In this document: positions 42,180 through 51,969 of the stretch, one piece after another
Position numbering within the stretch: position 1 is the first letter of the stretch
Layout of the letters: the number at the start of each line of letters is the position of its first letter
NCBI RefSeq assembly: GCF_023073415.1
Contig: NZ_JADPJL010000008.1
Span: 62,001-126,000 of the forward strand
Length of the DNA: 64,000 nt
Reading direction: 5' to 3'
DNA from: Bradyrhizobium sp. 190
Lineage (GTDB): Bacteria > Pseudomonadota > Alphaproteobacteria > Rhizobiales > Xanthobacteraceae
Position numbers and translations under genes: made by a program
Notes under the pieces: generated by a model
Databases searched by the model: none
What the model was told of the DNA's origin: nothing
Seen by the model: only the letters and a program-made list of their open reading frames with translations

Positions 42180-43148
42180 ATGCGTCTGGTCCATTTGCTG
42201 ATTCCGGCGCTCGCGCTGTTCTCAAGCCACCAAGCGATAGCCCAGGGGAGTTATCCCGACCGGCCGATCAAGATGATCGTGCCACTTGCCGCGGCAAGTG
42301 CGGTCGATGTCGCCGCGCGGATCGTCACCCAGAAGATGGCCGACAATATGGGCCAGCAGATTGTGATCCTGAACCAGCCGGGCGCGTCGGGGCTGATGGG
42401 GGCCGAGGCCGTCGCCCGCGCCGAACCGGACGGCTACACGATTGGCGGGTTCAACGACAGCATCATGACGATGGTGCCGAACCTGCATTCCAAGATGCGG
42501 TGGGACATCCTCAGGGATTTCGAGCCGGTGTCGCTGGTTGCGACGGTGGAGTGGGGGCTGGTTGCCAACAATCAGGCCAGCTTCAGGAGCGCAGCGGATC
42601 TGATTGCTGCCGCGAAGGCGGCGCCCGGCAAGGTCGATTATGGCTCGGGCGGACCGGGAAGCCCGCAGCATCTGGCGATGGCGATGTTCGCGTCGGCTGC
42701 CGGCATATCGCTGACGCATGTGCCCTACAAGGGCGCCACCCAGGCCGCAACCGACATTGCCGCCGGCCAAATTCCCGTCGGCTTCCAGGGCCTGGGCACG
42801 GTCGCAACGCTCGTGCGCGGCGGACAACTCAGGCTGATCGGGGTGACCACCGAGAAGAGATTGTCGCAATTTCCTGATGTGCCGACCGTCTCGGAATCCG
42901 GTCTGCCCGGCTTCTTCTTCAACTCATGGTTCACGATTCTCGCGCCAGCCAATACCCCGAAGGATATCATTGTCCGCCTGAACGCCGAGGTGCTGAAGGC
43001 AGTCGGCGATGGCGATGTGCGCCGCAAGCTTGAAGAGCTGGGTTTCGCCGTGCGCGGCAGCTCGGCGGAGGAGCTGCGCGCCATGACGCGCGATCAGCTC
43101 GCGAAGTATGAGCGCGTGATCAGGGAAACGGGAATCGCCAAGGAATAG
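42180..43148 (+). CDS. Bug/TctC-family periplasmic binding protein
   Basis: The 322-residue protein has a signal peptide (LVHLLIPALALFSSHQAIAQ, cleaved near AQG) and the tripartite tricarboxylate receptor pattern: YPDRPIKMIVPLAAASAVDV, NQPGASGLMGAEAVARAEPD, GSGGPGSPQHLAMAMFASAA and HVPYKGATQAATDIAAGQIP. Members bind small carboxylates or aromatics. No TctA/TctB membrane genes are adjacent, as is usual for orphan Bug proteins. The ATG at 42180 follows GGGGGGAAA. Confidence 0.92.
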   Translation: MRLVHLLIPALALFSSHQAIAQGSYPDRPIKMIVPLAAASAVDVAARIVTQKMADNMGQQIVILNQPGASGLMGAEAVARAEPDGYTIGGFNDSIMTMVPNLHSKMRWDILRDFEPVSLVATVEWGLVANNQASFRSAADLIAAAKAAPGKVDYGSGGPGSPQHLAMAMFASAAGISLTHVPYKGATQAATDIAAGQIPVGFQGLGTVATLVRGGQLRLIGVTTEKRLSQFPDVPTVSESGLPGFFFNSWFTILAPANTPKDIIVRLNAEVLKAVGDGDVRRKLEELGFAVRGSSAEELRAMTRDQLAKYERVIRETGIAKE

Positions 43149-43288
43149 CCGCCGGCGGATGGCGCCACAGGCGTCAGCAGCCGGCAGCCCGTCTCGCAAT
43201 CAATAGCAGGCGTAACGACGGCCGCCGCGACCAAGATAGTACGCTGAATGCGGACGTCCAGCGCTCGCTCGAAAGATCTATTCCGCTC

Positions 43289-44206
43289 GTGCTACGCAGT
43301 TTTGCGACGCCAGTCTTGTGCAAATCTTGGTGTGGTGCGATCTCATCGGCAGTGGCTCGGGCTCTGGGCGCTCGTAATGTTTCGGAAGCGCAAGCGCTTG
43401 CCGCGCATGCAATCCTGCTTTCCTTGATTTTCGGCGCGATCTCGGCTGCGGCACTGATTTTTTTCGGACCCCAGATATATGGCTTGCTGGGAGCAAGAGG
43501 TGATTCTCTCAATCAGGCTCTTTCTTACTCCATCTCACTCTTCGGACTTCCGCCGCGGTGGCAACTCTTTTCGCGTATTCCGAAAGTAGCGTTGCTCTCG
43601 TCGTTGCAGATACTGGTTTCCAACGTCGCCCTGATCGCAATAACGGCTTATGTCGCTCACTTCGGTATTGAAGCGCTGGCCAGTTATGGCTTGGCTGCTC
43701 GCGTCGAGTTTCTTATTTCTTCCTTGGTACTCGCTCTGGGCGTAGGCACGACGACAATGGTTGGGACCTGTGTTGGCGCTGGCCTGGAGGCACGTGCACG
43801 TCGTGTGACGCTTGTTTCCTGTTTGCTGGCGGCGGCTATTTTTGCCGCGATCGGGCTCGGCGTTGCGCTTTCGGGAAGATCGATCGCAGGTCTTTTTACA
43901 CACGTCGAAGAAGTTGTCCTTGCGGCATCCGGCTATTTTTACGCGACGGGCATGGTTTACGGGTTCTTGGCCGCATTTGTGATACTGTTTTCCGCCTGTT
44001 GGGGATGGACGACGGCTCCGCTGCTTGCCAGCCTGTTGAGGGTTGCTATCGTATTGGTCGGCGGATGGATGCTGCAGCAGCAGGCGCCCCAGCTCGATTG
44101 GCTGTACTATCTTGTCGCAGGTTCCACGGTTATTGGGGCGTTAACGCTGGGCATCGTTTTGGCCATCTGGTCGCCAAATCGACGCGTTTTGATGCTTTCC
44201 GGTTGA
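43289..44206 (+). pseudogene. Truncated MATE-family efflux transporter
   Basis: The 305-codon frame keeps parts of a MATE drug/metabolite exporter (AISSAVARALGARNVSEAQA, then FGIEALASYGLAARVEFLIS and ALGVGTTTMVGTCVGAGLEA). Family members have about 450 residues and twelve spans; here the first spans are missing and the sequence jumps at SISLFGLPPRWQLF, where a central block is lost. The product could not form the normal transporter. Confidence 0.7.
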
Positions 44207-44268
44207 AAAGTTGACCGGCGTTGATTACGGAAGGGCTGCCATCCCGTGTTCCCAGGAGTTTGACTGGC

Positions 44269-45003
44269 GTGCCTCAACAAAGGACGGGTGAAGCTCACGG
44301 ATTCTCGAGCAGCAAGCTATCGGTCTTGCGCAAGCACCCGATTTTTGCCGACCTCGAGCCAGAGGCTTTTGAGCAGCTCTGCCGTTACGCCAAACACTCC
44401 ACGCTGAAGCGGGGCGCCACGCTGTTTTCAAAAGGGGACGCCGGCCACAGCCTGTACGCGGTCATTTCGGGTACGGTGAAGATGAGTATTTCCTCGCCGG
44501 ATGGCCGCAACGCGATCCTGAATATCGTTGGACCTGGGGAAATTTTCGGCGAGATCGCGCTGCTCGACGGAAGAGCCCGCTCCGCCGACGCCATCGCAAA
44601 CAGCAATTGCGAACTCTTCGTCATCGACCGGCGCGAATTCATCCCCTTTGTGAAAGCTCAACCGGCGCTGGCGATGAAGTTTATCGAATTGCTCTGTGAG
44701 CGGTTGCGAGTGACCAGTGATCAGGTCGAGCAGATTATCCTGCAGAATCTGCCCGGACGGCTCGCCAGCGCGCTGCTTCGCCTGTCCGAAAAGCATACGT
44801 CTGCGCCGCAGGGTCGAACCATCGCGATCACGCAGCAGGAGATCAGCGAGATGGTTGGCATGACCCGGGAGAGCATCAACAAGCAATTGCGCGCCTGGGC
44901 AGGCCGCGATTTGGTCCGGCTCGAGCACGGTGCCATCGTTGTGCTGAATGCCGAGATGCTTCGCGAGATGGCGGAAGCGGGGTCAGGGCACGGCGGCGAA
45001 TGA
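44269..45003 (+). CDS. Crp/Fnr-family transcription regulator
   Basis: The 244-residue regulator has a cyclic-nucleotide-binding-type domain (ATLFSKGDAGHSLYAVISGT and GPGEIFGEIALLDGRARSAD with the Arg typical of nucleotide phosphate contact) and a helix-turn-helix (ITQQEISEMVGMTRESINKQ). It lacks the N-terminal Cys cluster of oxygen-sensing Fnr proteins, so a cAMP-like effector is more likely. The GTG at 44269 lies ten bases after AGGAG; upstream TTG codons are alternatives. It converges on the Liv operon. Confidence 0.9.
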   Translation: MPQQRTGEAHGFSSSKLSVLRKHPIFADLEPEAFEQLCRYAKHSTLKRGATLFSKGDAGHSLYAVISGTVKMSISSPDGRNAILNIVGPGEIFGEIALLDGRARSADAIANSNCELFVIDRREFIPFVKAQPALAMKFIELLCERLRVTSDQVEQIILQNLPGRLASALLRLSEKHTSAPQGRTIAITQQEISEMVGMTRESINKQLRAWAGRDLVRLEHGAIVVLNAEMLREMAEAGSGHGGE

Positions 45004-45053
45004 CCGGCGATGCGCTTCGCGAAGGCGGCCAGCGAAGTCGGGACGCTCAAGGC

Positions 45054-45725
45054 TCATTGGCTGACGGGTGCAGGATTGGCGCCACGTTCAATCGTGAATT
45101 CCACGTCAATCAGCCCACGCGAGTGATTCAGGTCCGATTGCGACATCAGCAAGGTCAGATCCTTGCCCTTGAGGGATGCGAGCACCGCCGACAGCCGTTC
45201 CGACAGCGCCGGCGCGATGCCTTCGAACGGCTCGTCGAGCAGCAGGCATTTGGTGCCAATGGCAAGCGCCCGGCCGAGCGCGACCAGCTTTTGCTGTCCG
45301 CCGCTCAGCAATAGCGCCTTGCGCTGGCGCATCTCGGTGAGTTCGCCGATCACCTCATAGACGAAGTCGAGCCGGGCCTTGCGGTCGAGATGCCCCGCAA
45401 CCCACAACGGCAACATGATGTTTTCCTCGACCGTCAACTGCGGCACCAGGCAGCGATCTTCCGGCATATAACCGATCCCGAGTGCCGCGCGCGCATGGCG
45501 CGGACGGGATGACAGGTCGTTGCCTTCGAACCACACCATGCCCCTGGCCGGTGTGAGATGCCCCATGATCGAACGCATCAGCGTTGTCTTGCCGGCGCCG
45601 TTGCGGCCCACCAGACTGACCATGGCGCCTTTCGCGACGTGCATTGTAAAGCCACGCAATGCCGGCATCGACTGGATCTCGACGACAAGATCGTCGATTG
45701 CAAGCAGTGGCGCCGCGCCGTTCAT
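45054..45725 (-). CDS. livF: Liv-type ABC importer ATPase (LivF-like)
   Basis: The 223-residue ATPase has Walker A GRNGAGKTTLMR, signature LLSGGQQKLVALGRAL, Walker B LLLDEPFEGIAP and MPEDRCLVPQLTVEENI as Q-loop region. It pairs with the LivG-like ATPase upstream, whose stop overlaps its start (ATGA). It is the last gene of the branched-chain-amino-acid-type importer operon; the real ligand may be another amide or aromatic acid. Confidence 0.93.
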   Translation of the reverse strand: MNGAAPLLAIDDLVVEIQSMPALRGFTMHVAKGAMVSLVGRNGAGKTTLMRSIMGHLTPARGMVWFEGNDLSSRPRHARAALGIGYMPEDRCLVPQLTVEENIMLPLWVAGHLDRKARLDFVYEVIGELTEMRQRKALLLSGGQQKLVALGRALAIGTKCLLLDEPFEGIAPALSERLSAVLASLKGKDLTLLMSQSDLNHSRGLIDVEFTIERGANPAPVSQ

Positions 45726-46468
45726 CGCAGGCCTCCGGTGACGTAGCGGCGGACTTCCTGATTATTCAGGACCTCGGCGGGCACCCCGTCGGCCAGAATC
45801 CGGCCCTGATAGAACGCCACCACGCGATCGGCATAGCGGCTGACGATTTCCATGTCGTGCTCGACGAATACGATGGTCGCTGCGTCGGGCGCGACGGCGT
45901 GGATAACGCGATCCATGGTCGTGAATTTTTCTTCCGCCGATACTCCGGAGGTCGGCTCATCCAGCAGCAGTAGTCTTGGACGGCGTACCAATGCCATGGC
46001 GATGTCGATCAGTTTGCGCACGCCGCCCGCAAGCTCCGAGATTGGACGATCGGCCAGATCGGCAAGGCCAAAGCGTTCCAGCAACTCGACGGCCTTGTCG
46101 CGGCGGCCTTGGGCCTCCGCCGGCGCCCGGAGCGACATCCGTGTGCCGATGCCGGAAATCGCCACAGTGAGATTTTCGGCGGCGGTGAGCTCGACAAACA
46201 GTTGTGGAATCTGGAAGGAACGGGAGATGCCAAGCCGGGCAACGCTTCGTGGCGAGCGTCTGCCGATGTCAATTCCGTCGAGCAGGATCGTCCCGCTGTC
46301 GGGCTTGAGGTAGCCGGTGACCATGTTGACGAAGGTGGTTTTACCGGCGCCGTTGGCGCCGATCAGGCTGATCTTCTGACCGGCCGGAACATCGAGGGTA
46401 AGCGCATCGGCCGCAACCACCGCGCCAAAGCGCTTCTCGAGCCTGCGTACCGAAAGAACCGGGTTCAC
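45722..46468 (-). CDS. livG: Liv-type ABC importer ATPase (LivG-like)
   Basis: The 248-residue ATPase has Walker A GANGAGKTTFVN, the LivG-type signature ELAGGVRKLIDIAMALVR, Walker B LLLLDEPTSGVS and switch His in VFVEHDMEIV. It overlaps the permease gene upstream and the LivF-like gene downstream by four bases each. Confidence 0.93.
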   Translation of the reverse strand: MNPVLSVRRLEKRFGAVVAADALTLDVPAGQKISLIGANGAGKTTFVNMVTGYLKPDSGTILLDGIDIGRRSPRSVARLGISRSFQIPQLFVELTAAENLTVAISGIGTRMSLRAPAEAQGRRDKAVELLERFGLADLADRPISELAGGVRKLIDIAMALVRRPRLLLLDEPTSGVSAEEKFTTMDRVIHAVAPDAATIVFVEHDMEIVSRYADRVVAFYQGRILADGVPAEVLNNQEVRRYVTGGLR

Positions 46469-47457
46469 GGTGCGGCTCCTCGTTCGGCGGTGAGGGGAGC
46501 CGTGGCCGAGATGCGCCGCTTGCGCCGGTCCCTGATCCAGAGCGAACCGATGCCACGCGGCAGAAACAGAATGACGCCCAGGAGGAAGACGCCGAGCACG
46601 AGCTGCCAGGTATTGGGCAAATAGAGGTTCGAGAACGAACGGACCAGCTCCAGCGCCATCGAGGCGACGAAGACGGCGGCCACGCTCTGGTTGCCGGCAA
46701 GCACCGCCACGAAGACGAATTCGCCCGATGTGGTCCAGTATGCGAATTGCGGATCGATATGCCGCTGCGCCATCAGGGCAAAGGCGCCGCTGGCGCCGGC
46801 GAAGATCGCGGCGATCAGGAAGTTGATCGATATGATCCGGTTGGCCGAGAGGCCGAGATATTCGACGCGCAGGTTGTTTTCACGCACCGCAAGGCTGGCA
46901 AGACCGAATTCGGACCGGAACAGGAAGGTCGCGCCGATGCCGGCAAGACCGGTAACGATGACCGAGACGGCATACAGCATGAAGTCGGCCTCGCGCGGAT
47001 CGGTGAAGGTCATGCCAAACAGGCTTGGTCGTCCGACATTGAACCCGTCGGAGCCGCCAAGCGCGGTCGATTTCACCAGCGCGCCGTAAAACACCATCGA
47101 TAGCGCCAATGTCAGCATGCCGAAGAAAATTCCGCTGTAGCGCGCGATCAACGGCCCGATGACCAGGCCGAGCAGGCCGCCGCAGGCCGCGCCGACGATC
47201 ACCTGCGCCACCGCGTCGGTGAGACCCCAGGCGTTGGCGATCAGCGCCACGCCATAGCCGCCGGCGGCAAAGAACAGGCCCTGACCGAACGAGACGTTGC
47301 CGGTGCGCGCCAGCACGACGATGCCAAGGGCGATCAGCGCATTGGAGGCGGCAATCGTCGCCAGCGACAAAGTCCAGGTCGGCAGCACGCGGCCGAACAA
47401 GGTCACCCCCGCGATGACGGCGATCATGGCCAGCGGATGCAGGTCCTTCTTCATCAA
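46465..47457 (-). CDS. livM: Liv-type ABC importer permease (LivM-like)
   Basis: The 330-residue membrane protein has about eight to ten spans, starting MIAVIAGVTLFGRVLPTWTL, with the family motif RTGNVSFGQGLFFAAGGYGV and READFMLYAVSV region, and the ATPase-contact segment SEFGLASLAVRENNLRVEYL. It forms the channel with the LivH-like protein. Confidence 0.93.
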   Translation of the reverse strand: MMKKDLHPLAMIAVIAGVTLFGRVLPTWTLSLATIAASNALIALGIVVLARTGNVSFGQGLFFAAGGYGVALIANAWGLTDAVAQVIVGAACGGLLGLVIGPLIARYSGIFFGMLTLALSMVFYGALVKSTALGGSDGFNVGRPSLFGMTFTDPREADFMLYAVSVIVTGLAGIGATFLFRSEFGLASLAVRENNLRVEYLGLSANRIISINFLIAAIFAGASGAFALMAQRHIDPQFAYWTTSGEFVFVAVLAGNQSVAAVFVASMALELVRSFSNLYLPNTWQLVLGVFLLGVILFLPRGIGSLWIRDRRKRRISATAPLTAERGAAP

Positions 47458-48350
47458 ATCCGCCTTGCCGTCTCGCGCTTGAAAAGACCCTCAGGGCGAA
47501 ACATCAGCACGGCCGCCATGATCAGATAGATCATGAACAGTTCAGCCTGCGGCATCAGGTGCACCGATGCGGCGCGCGCCAGCCCGACCAGAATGGCGCC
47601 GACGGCCGCGCCCTCGACGCTGCCCAACCCGCCGATCACCACGATAGCAAAGCTCAGGATGATGACGTCCGAACTGAGGCCGGGCTGCATCGATATTTTG
47701 GGCGCGGTCAGCGCGCCGGCGAGGGCGGCGAGCAGGACGCCAAATGCAAAGGCGATCGCATAGACGCGGTTGACCCGTACGCCCATGCTGACGCTCATTT
47801 CCTCATTGTGGATCACCGCCAGAACTATCTTGCCGATCACGGTGCGATTGAGGCCGAACCAGATCGCAAAGCCGATCAAGGCCGAGATCGGGATCAGCAC
47901 CAGATCGTAGCCGACGTAATAGAGCCCGGCGAATTCGAGATTGCCGAACAACTCATATGGCTGCGTCGCATAGATCGGATTGACGCCCCAGATCAGCTTG
48001 GTGACGTCTTCAAGGATCAGAAACACGGCGTAGGTCACCAGCAGCAGCACCACTTCGTCGCGGCCGTAGAACATTTTCAGGAGGCCGCGTTCCAGCAGAA
48101 GTCCGACGGCGGACGCGATCAGCGCCACCGAGAGCAGCATGGCGACGAAACCAACGCTTGGGGGGAGGCCGCGCGCGGCCACCATGGTTACTGCGGTTGC
48201 CGCGATATAGGCGCCGAGGGCGTAGAAGCTGCCATGGGCGATGTTGAGGATCTTCAATACGCCGAATACCAGCGTCAGGCCGAGGGCGACGATGAACAGC
48301 CACGAGGCCTGAATCAGGCCATCGAGAACGATCGTCAGAAAGAAATTCAT
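47454..48350 (-). CDS. livH: Liv-type ABC importer permease (LivH-like)
   Basis: The 298-residue permease shows the family start FGVLKILNIAHGSFYALGAY and a GGLGSVEGAAVGAILVGLAR segment near its end. Its stop overlaps the LivM-like start. It begins 95 bp after the binding-protein stop; a Rho-independent terminator lies in this gap. Confidence 0.93.
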   Translation of the reverse strand: MNFFLTIVLDGLIQASWLFIVALGLTLVFGVLKILNIAHGSFYALGAYIAATAVTMVAARGLPPSVGFVAMLLSVALIASAVGLLLERGLLKMFYGRDEVVLLLVTYAVFLILEDVTKLIWGVNPIYATQPYELFGNLEFAGLYYVGYDLVLIPISALIGFAIWFGLNRTVIGKIVLAVIHNEEMSVSMGVRVNRVYAIAFAFGVLLAALAGALTAPKISMQPGLSSDVIILSFAIVVIGGLGSVEGAAVGAILVGLARAASVHLMPQAELFMIYLIMAAVLMFRPEGLFKRETARRI

Positions 48351-48382
48351 GGCGGTGGAGTCACGCGGGTCGTCGGTGGCAG

Positions 48383-48416
48383 AAAAAGGCGGCGCGGAGC
48401 TTAATCACGCGCCGCC
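48383..48416 (-). terminator. Intercistronic Rho-independent terminator in the liv operon
   Basis: On the minus strand: stem GGCGGCGCG / CGCGCCGCC with an 11-base loop, followed by TTTTT. It sits between the binding-protein gene and the permease gene, so it would let much more binding protein than membrane parts be made. Confidence 0.85.
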
Positions 48417-48445
48417 ATGTGTGCATCATTGGATGCCAGTGCGGC

Positions 48446-49753
48446 CTAATTGCACTTGGCGCCCTGCATGCCGCCTTTGATCCAGTCGATCGACTTCACG
48501 CCCGGGGGCGGGTTGACGCATTCGGCGGCGAAGTACTGGATATCGACCAGATCAACTCGCTTGAGATCCGGATTGTATTTGGTGCGGCTGAAGGCGATCG
48601 GCTGGATCGCCTGATGGCCGTCGGCGAGCTTCATCTGAATGAGTCCGCCGGGCGACGGCCACTCCAGGCCGGTCATTGCCGCGACCATTTCATCGGTCGA
48701 AGGCTTCTTGCCGCCGTTCTTGCTCATGGCCTTTTCGACGGCCGCCTTCAATCCAAGAATCGATTGCGTAATGCGATAGGCGGCCTGGACCGGATAGACG
48801 CCGTTGGCGGCTTCGTATCCCTTGAATAGCCAATCGTTCAGCGGCGACTTCTGCGACATCAGGCCGTAGGCGCCGCGCGCGCCGAGGATGGTGCCGTCGG
48901 GCATCTTGTCGCCGAGCGGGGGCAGCACGTGGTCGGCGGCGCTGAACACCAACTGGCTACGCTTCGACAACCCGCGGGGAACAGATTGCAGGACGAAGGC
49001 CTGCAGGTCGCCGCCCCACAGGCTCGAATAGACCACATCGGAGCCGGCGCCTACCAGCGCGGAAATTTCGGTGCCGTACTGGCCTGCACCGAACTTGGGC
49101 AGCAGGTCCGTCTGAACCTTGACGTTGGGGTAGAGCTGCTGGGCGGCGGCGACGAAATCGGCCCGGCTGTCCTGGCCCCAAGCGTAATCCTGGTTGATCG
49201 CCGAAAGCGAGTCCATCTTGATGTTCTTGGCCTTCATGTATCTGACGAGGCCGACGTTATCCATCGTGGCATGGGCAGCGGTACGGAACACGTAGTTGTA
49301 TTTGGCTTCCTCGAAGATGCGCGGTGTGCCGCAGTCCATCAGCACCAGCATCTTCTTCAACTCTTCTGCGATCGGTGCTACCGCCAGGCAGTCGCCTGAG
49401 CTGATGTAGCCAAGCACGACGTCGACATTGTCGCGCTGATAGAGATTGCGCAGTTCCTGCACCTGCTTGGTGGCGCCGCCATTCTCGTCAATGATGACGG
49501 GCTCGATCTTCATGCCACCGAAGCCGACCTTCTCGTAAGGCGAGGGCACTGAACCCTTGTTCAGCTGATCGATGACGAATTGCGCGCCATTGCGGGCAGG
49601 AACACCAAAGCTATCCGCCGCCGGCCCCGACAGGAACGTCACGATGCCAAGCTTGAAGGTTTCCTGAGCGGACGCGGGTACCGCCAGCCCAAGCGACGTC
49701 GCAGCGACTGATGCAAATAGGACAGCGCGATTAGTCCGCCGAAGACGGTCCAT
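48446..49753 (-). CDS. Liv-type ABC importer binding protein
   Basis: The 435-residue protein has a signal peptide (AVLFASVAATSLGLAVPASAQ) and the leucine-binding-protein fold (FKLGIVTFLSGPAADSFGVP, DVVLGYISSGDCLAVAPIAE, TAAHATMDNVGLVRYMKAKN). It binds the ligand in the periplasm. The start has GGGGAGGAG before it. It is the first gene of the Liv operon. Confidence 0.92.
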   Translation of the reverse strand: MDRLRRTNRAVLFASVAATSLGLAVPASAQETFKLGIVTFLSGPAADSFGVPARNGAQFVIDQLNKGSVPSPYEKVGFGGMKIEPVIIDENGGATKQVQELRNLYQRDNVDVVLGYISSGDCLAVAPIAEELKKMLVLMDCGTPRIFEEAKYNYVFRTAAHATMDNVGLVRYMKAKNIKMDSLSAINQDYAWGQDSRADFVAAAQQLYPNVKVQTDLLPKFGAGQYGTEISALVGAGSDVVYSSLWGGDLQAFVLQSVPRGLSKRSQLVFSAADHVLPPLGDKMPDGTILGARGAYGLMSQKSPLNDWLFKGYEAANGVYPVQAAYRITQSILGLKAAVEKAMSKNGGKKPSTDEMVAAMTGLEWPSPGGLIQMKLADGHQAIQPIAFSRTKYNPDLKRVDLVDIQYFAAECVNPPPGVKSIDWIKGGMQGAKCN

Positions 49754-49952
49754 GTTCTCCTCCCCTGATTCGACGGGTGTTCCCGTACGATTATCCGCGC
49801 CGCTTTGCCCCGGCATCGGCCATTATTGGGATGAGTTTAGGCAAGCTTTCACGGCGCGTCCATACGCGCCTCGTCCGAAAGGGAAGGTCGGGTAAGCGGC
49901 TAGATGCCGCCTTTGTCGAAGACGTTACGCCGGTTCGGCGCCTTCCCCGGCT

Positions 49953-50639
49953 TCACATGTCAAACACCGCAACGGCGCGGATCGGCGAAGCCGTCCCGCC
50001 GCGCCACTTCATCGGTAGGCCGATAAAGGTGAACTGGCCGCGGCCAAGCAGCGCTTCGAGATTGCACAGGCTCTCGATATGGGTGATGTCGAGGTCGAGG
50101 CAGGCCTTGTGGACGAGGGCATTCACCTTGCCCTCAGGTCCCGGCCGCATCGAATCGATACCGAAATGCACGACGCCCTGCTGCGCCAGCCATTCGGTGG
50201 CGGCGACGTTCACGCCGGAATTGTCGCTCGAATATTCCTTGCGGGGGAATGTTCGTTCGTGGTGACCGGTGCAGAGCAGCACGGTACCACCCCTCGGAAC
50301 GGGCACGCCGGCCTTCGTCACCGCCGCCTCGAGATCGGCAGGCGTAATCTCGGCGCGCGGCGCGATGTGGCGCAGGTCGATGCAGATGCCCGGCACGATG
50401 CATTTCTCCAGTGGATACTCGTCGATGGATATGCCGCTCTTGCCGAAATGCCTGGGCGCGTCGATGTGGGTACCGGCGTGGTCCACCATGGAGATGAACA
50501 TCGACGCCAGCCCGTGCACATTGCCGGACTCGGCAAAGGATTCTTCGTGGGTCTTCCACACGCCGTGCATGACGGGAGGGTGGCCAGGATAGCTCGGCGT
50601 GCGGTGATAGAGCTCGCGGCTGAGGTCGACGATCTTCAC
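49953..50639 (-). CDS. Cyclase-family metal-dependent hydrolase
   Basis: The 228-residue protein has the cyclase/kynurenine-formamidase family signature HAGTHIDAPRHFG, which binds zinc or manganese, plus an N-terminal MKIVDLSRELYHRTPSYPGH and GTVLLCTGHHERTF. Members hydrolyse N-formyl groups, cyclic imides or similar amides. It lies 35 bp after the TRAP large permease gene in the same direction, suggesting action on the imported or oxidised compound. Confidence 0.88.
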   Translation of the reverse strand: MKIVDLSRELYHRTPSYPGHPPVMHGVWKTHEESFAESGNVHGLASMFISMVDHAGTHIDAPRHFGKSGISIDEYPLEKCIVPGICIDLRHIAPRAEITPADLEAAVTKAGVPVPRGGTVLLCTGHHERTFPRKEYSSDNSGVNVAATEWLAQQGVVHFGIDSMRPGPEGKVNALVHKACLDLDITHIESLCNLEALLGRGQFTFIGLPMKWRGGTASPIRAVAVFDM

Positions 50640-50674
50640 GCAAAGTCTCCCCGCCGCGGACTGCGGCGTCTGTT

Positions 50675-51964
50675 CTAGAACCCGAATGCCCTCGGCAGCG
50701 CCAGCGACAGCCAGGGCACGTAGGTCACGATCATCAGCACCGTAAACATCACGTAGTAGAATGGCCAGATGCCGCGCATCACCTCGTCAACGGAAACCTT
50801 GCCGATGGCGCAGCCGACGAACAGCGTCGTCCCCACCGGCGGCGTCAGCAGGCCGATGCCGAGATTGAGCAGCATGACGATGCCGAAATGCACGGGATCG
50901 ATGCCGAAGCTCTTCACGACAGGCAGCAGGATCGGCGTACAGATCAGCAGCAGGGGCGCGAGATCGAGCGCCGTTCCCAGAACCAGCAGCATGATGTTCA
51001 ACCACATCAGCAGCACGTATTTGTTGCTCGATATGGCAACGAAGAACTCGGTCATCTTTGCCGGCAGCTGCATCAGGGCGGCGATATAGCCGAAGCATGA
51101 TGCCGTCGCGACCAGCGTCAGCACCATCGCAACCGTTTGCAGTGTCTTGTAGACCAGTAGCGGCAGTTCGGACCATTTGTAGTCGCGATAGATGAACATC
51201 GTGACGAAGAACGCCCAGACGCATGCGACGGCACCCGCCTCGATCGGCGTGAAGACGCCGGTGAGGATGCCGCCCAGAACGATGACCAGCGTCACGATTC
51301 CCCACACGGCGTCGCCAAGCATCTTGACCGCCTGTCGGATCGGCACAGGCTCGCCCTTGGGATGCTTGTCGCGATAGGCGTAGAACAGGCAAAGCACCAT
51401 CAGCGAAAAGCCGAGCAGCAGGCCGGGGAGCACGCCGGCCAGGAATAGGCTGGTGATCGAAACCACGCCGCCGGTGGCCAGCGAATAGATCACCGAGTTA
51501 TGGCTCGGCGGAATGATGATGGCCTGCAGGGACGCGCTGATGGTCACATTGGTTGCGAACACCCGCGGATAGCCCTTGGCGGCCATCTGGGGAATCATCA
51601 CCGAACCGATCGCAGACGTATCGGCAACCGACGATCCCGAGATGCCGCTCATGATCGTGGTCGCGAGGATATTGACCTGCGAGAGGCCGCCCCGTATGCG
51701 CGTGAACCCGACGACGACGGCGGCGAAGTCGACCAGCCGCCTGGCCATGCCGCCCTCGGCCATGATGGCGCCTGCCAGCACGAAGAACGGGATGGTCAGC
51801 ATCGAGACCTTGCCGACGCCGCTGGCGAATTGCTGCATGACCGCGCCGACCGGCAAGTCGATCCAGAGCGCGCCGACGAGCGAGGACAAGGCCAGCGCAT
51901 AGGCGATCGGCATGCCGATCGCGAAGAACAAGCACATGCTGAGAAGCAGAACCGCGATATCCAT
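50675..51964 (-). CDS. dctM: TRAP transporter large permease (DctM)
   Basis: The 429-residue protein has about twelve spans and the DctM patterns MCLFFAIGMPIAYALALSSL, FVLAGAIMAEGGMARRLVDF, MSGISGSSVADTSAIGSVMI and LGIGLLTPPVGTTLFVGCAI. It is the sodium-driven channel of the TRAP importer. Confidence 0.95.
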   Translation of the reverse strand: MDIAVLLLSMCLFFAIGMPIAYALALSSLVGALWIDLPVGAVMQQFASGVGKVSMLTIPFFVLAGAIMAEGGMARRLVDFAAVVVGFTRIRGGLSQVNILATTIMSGISGSSVADTSAIGSVMIPQMAAKGYPRVFATNVTISASLQAIIIPPSHNSVIYSLATGGVVSITSLFLAGVLPGLLLGFSLMVLCLFYAYRDKHPKGEPVPIRQAVKMLGDAVWGIVTLVIVLGGILTGVFTPIEAGAVACVWAFFVTMFIYRDYKWSELPLLVYKTLQTVAMVLTLVATASCFGYIAALMQLPAKMTEFFVAISSNKYVLLMWLNIMLLVLGTALDLAPLLLICTPILLPVVKSFGIDPVHFGIVMLLNLGIGLLTPPVGTTLFVGCAIGKVSVDEVMRGIWPFYYVMFTVLMIVTYVPWLSLALPRAFGF

Positions 51965-51969
51965 GGCAA

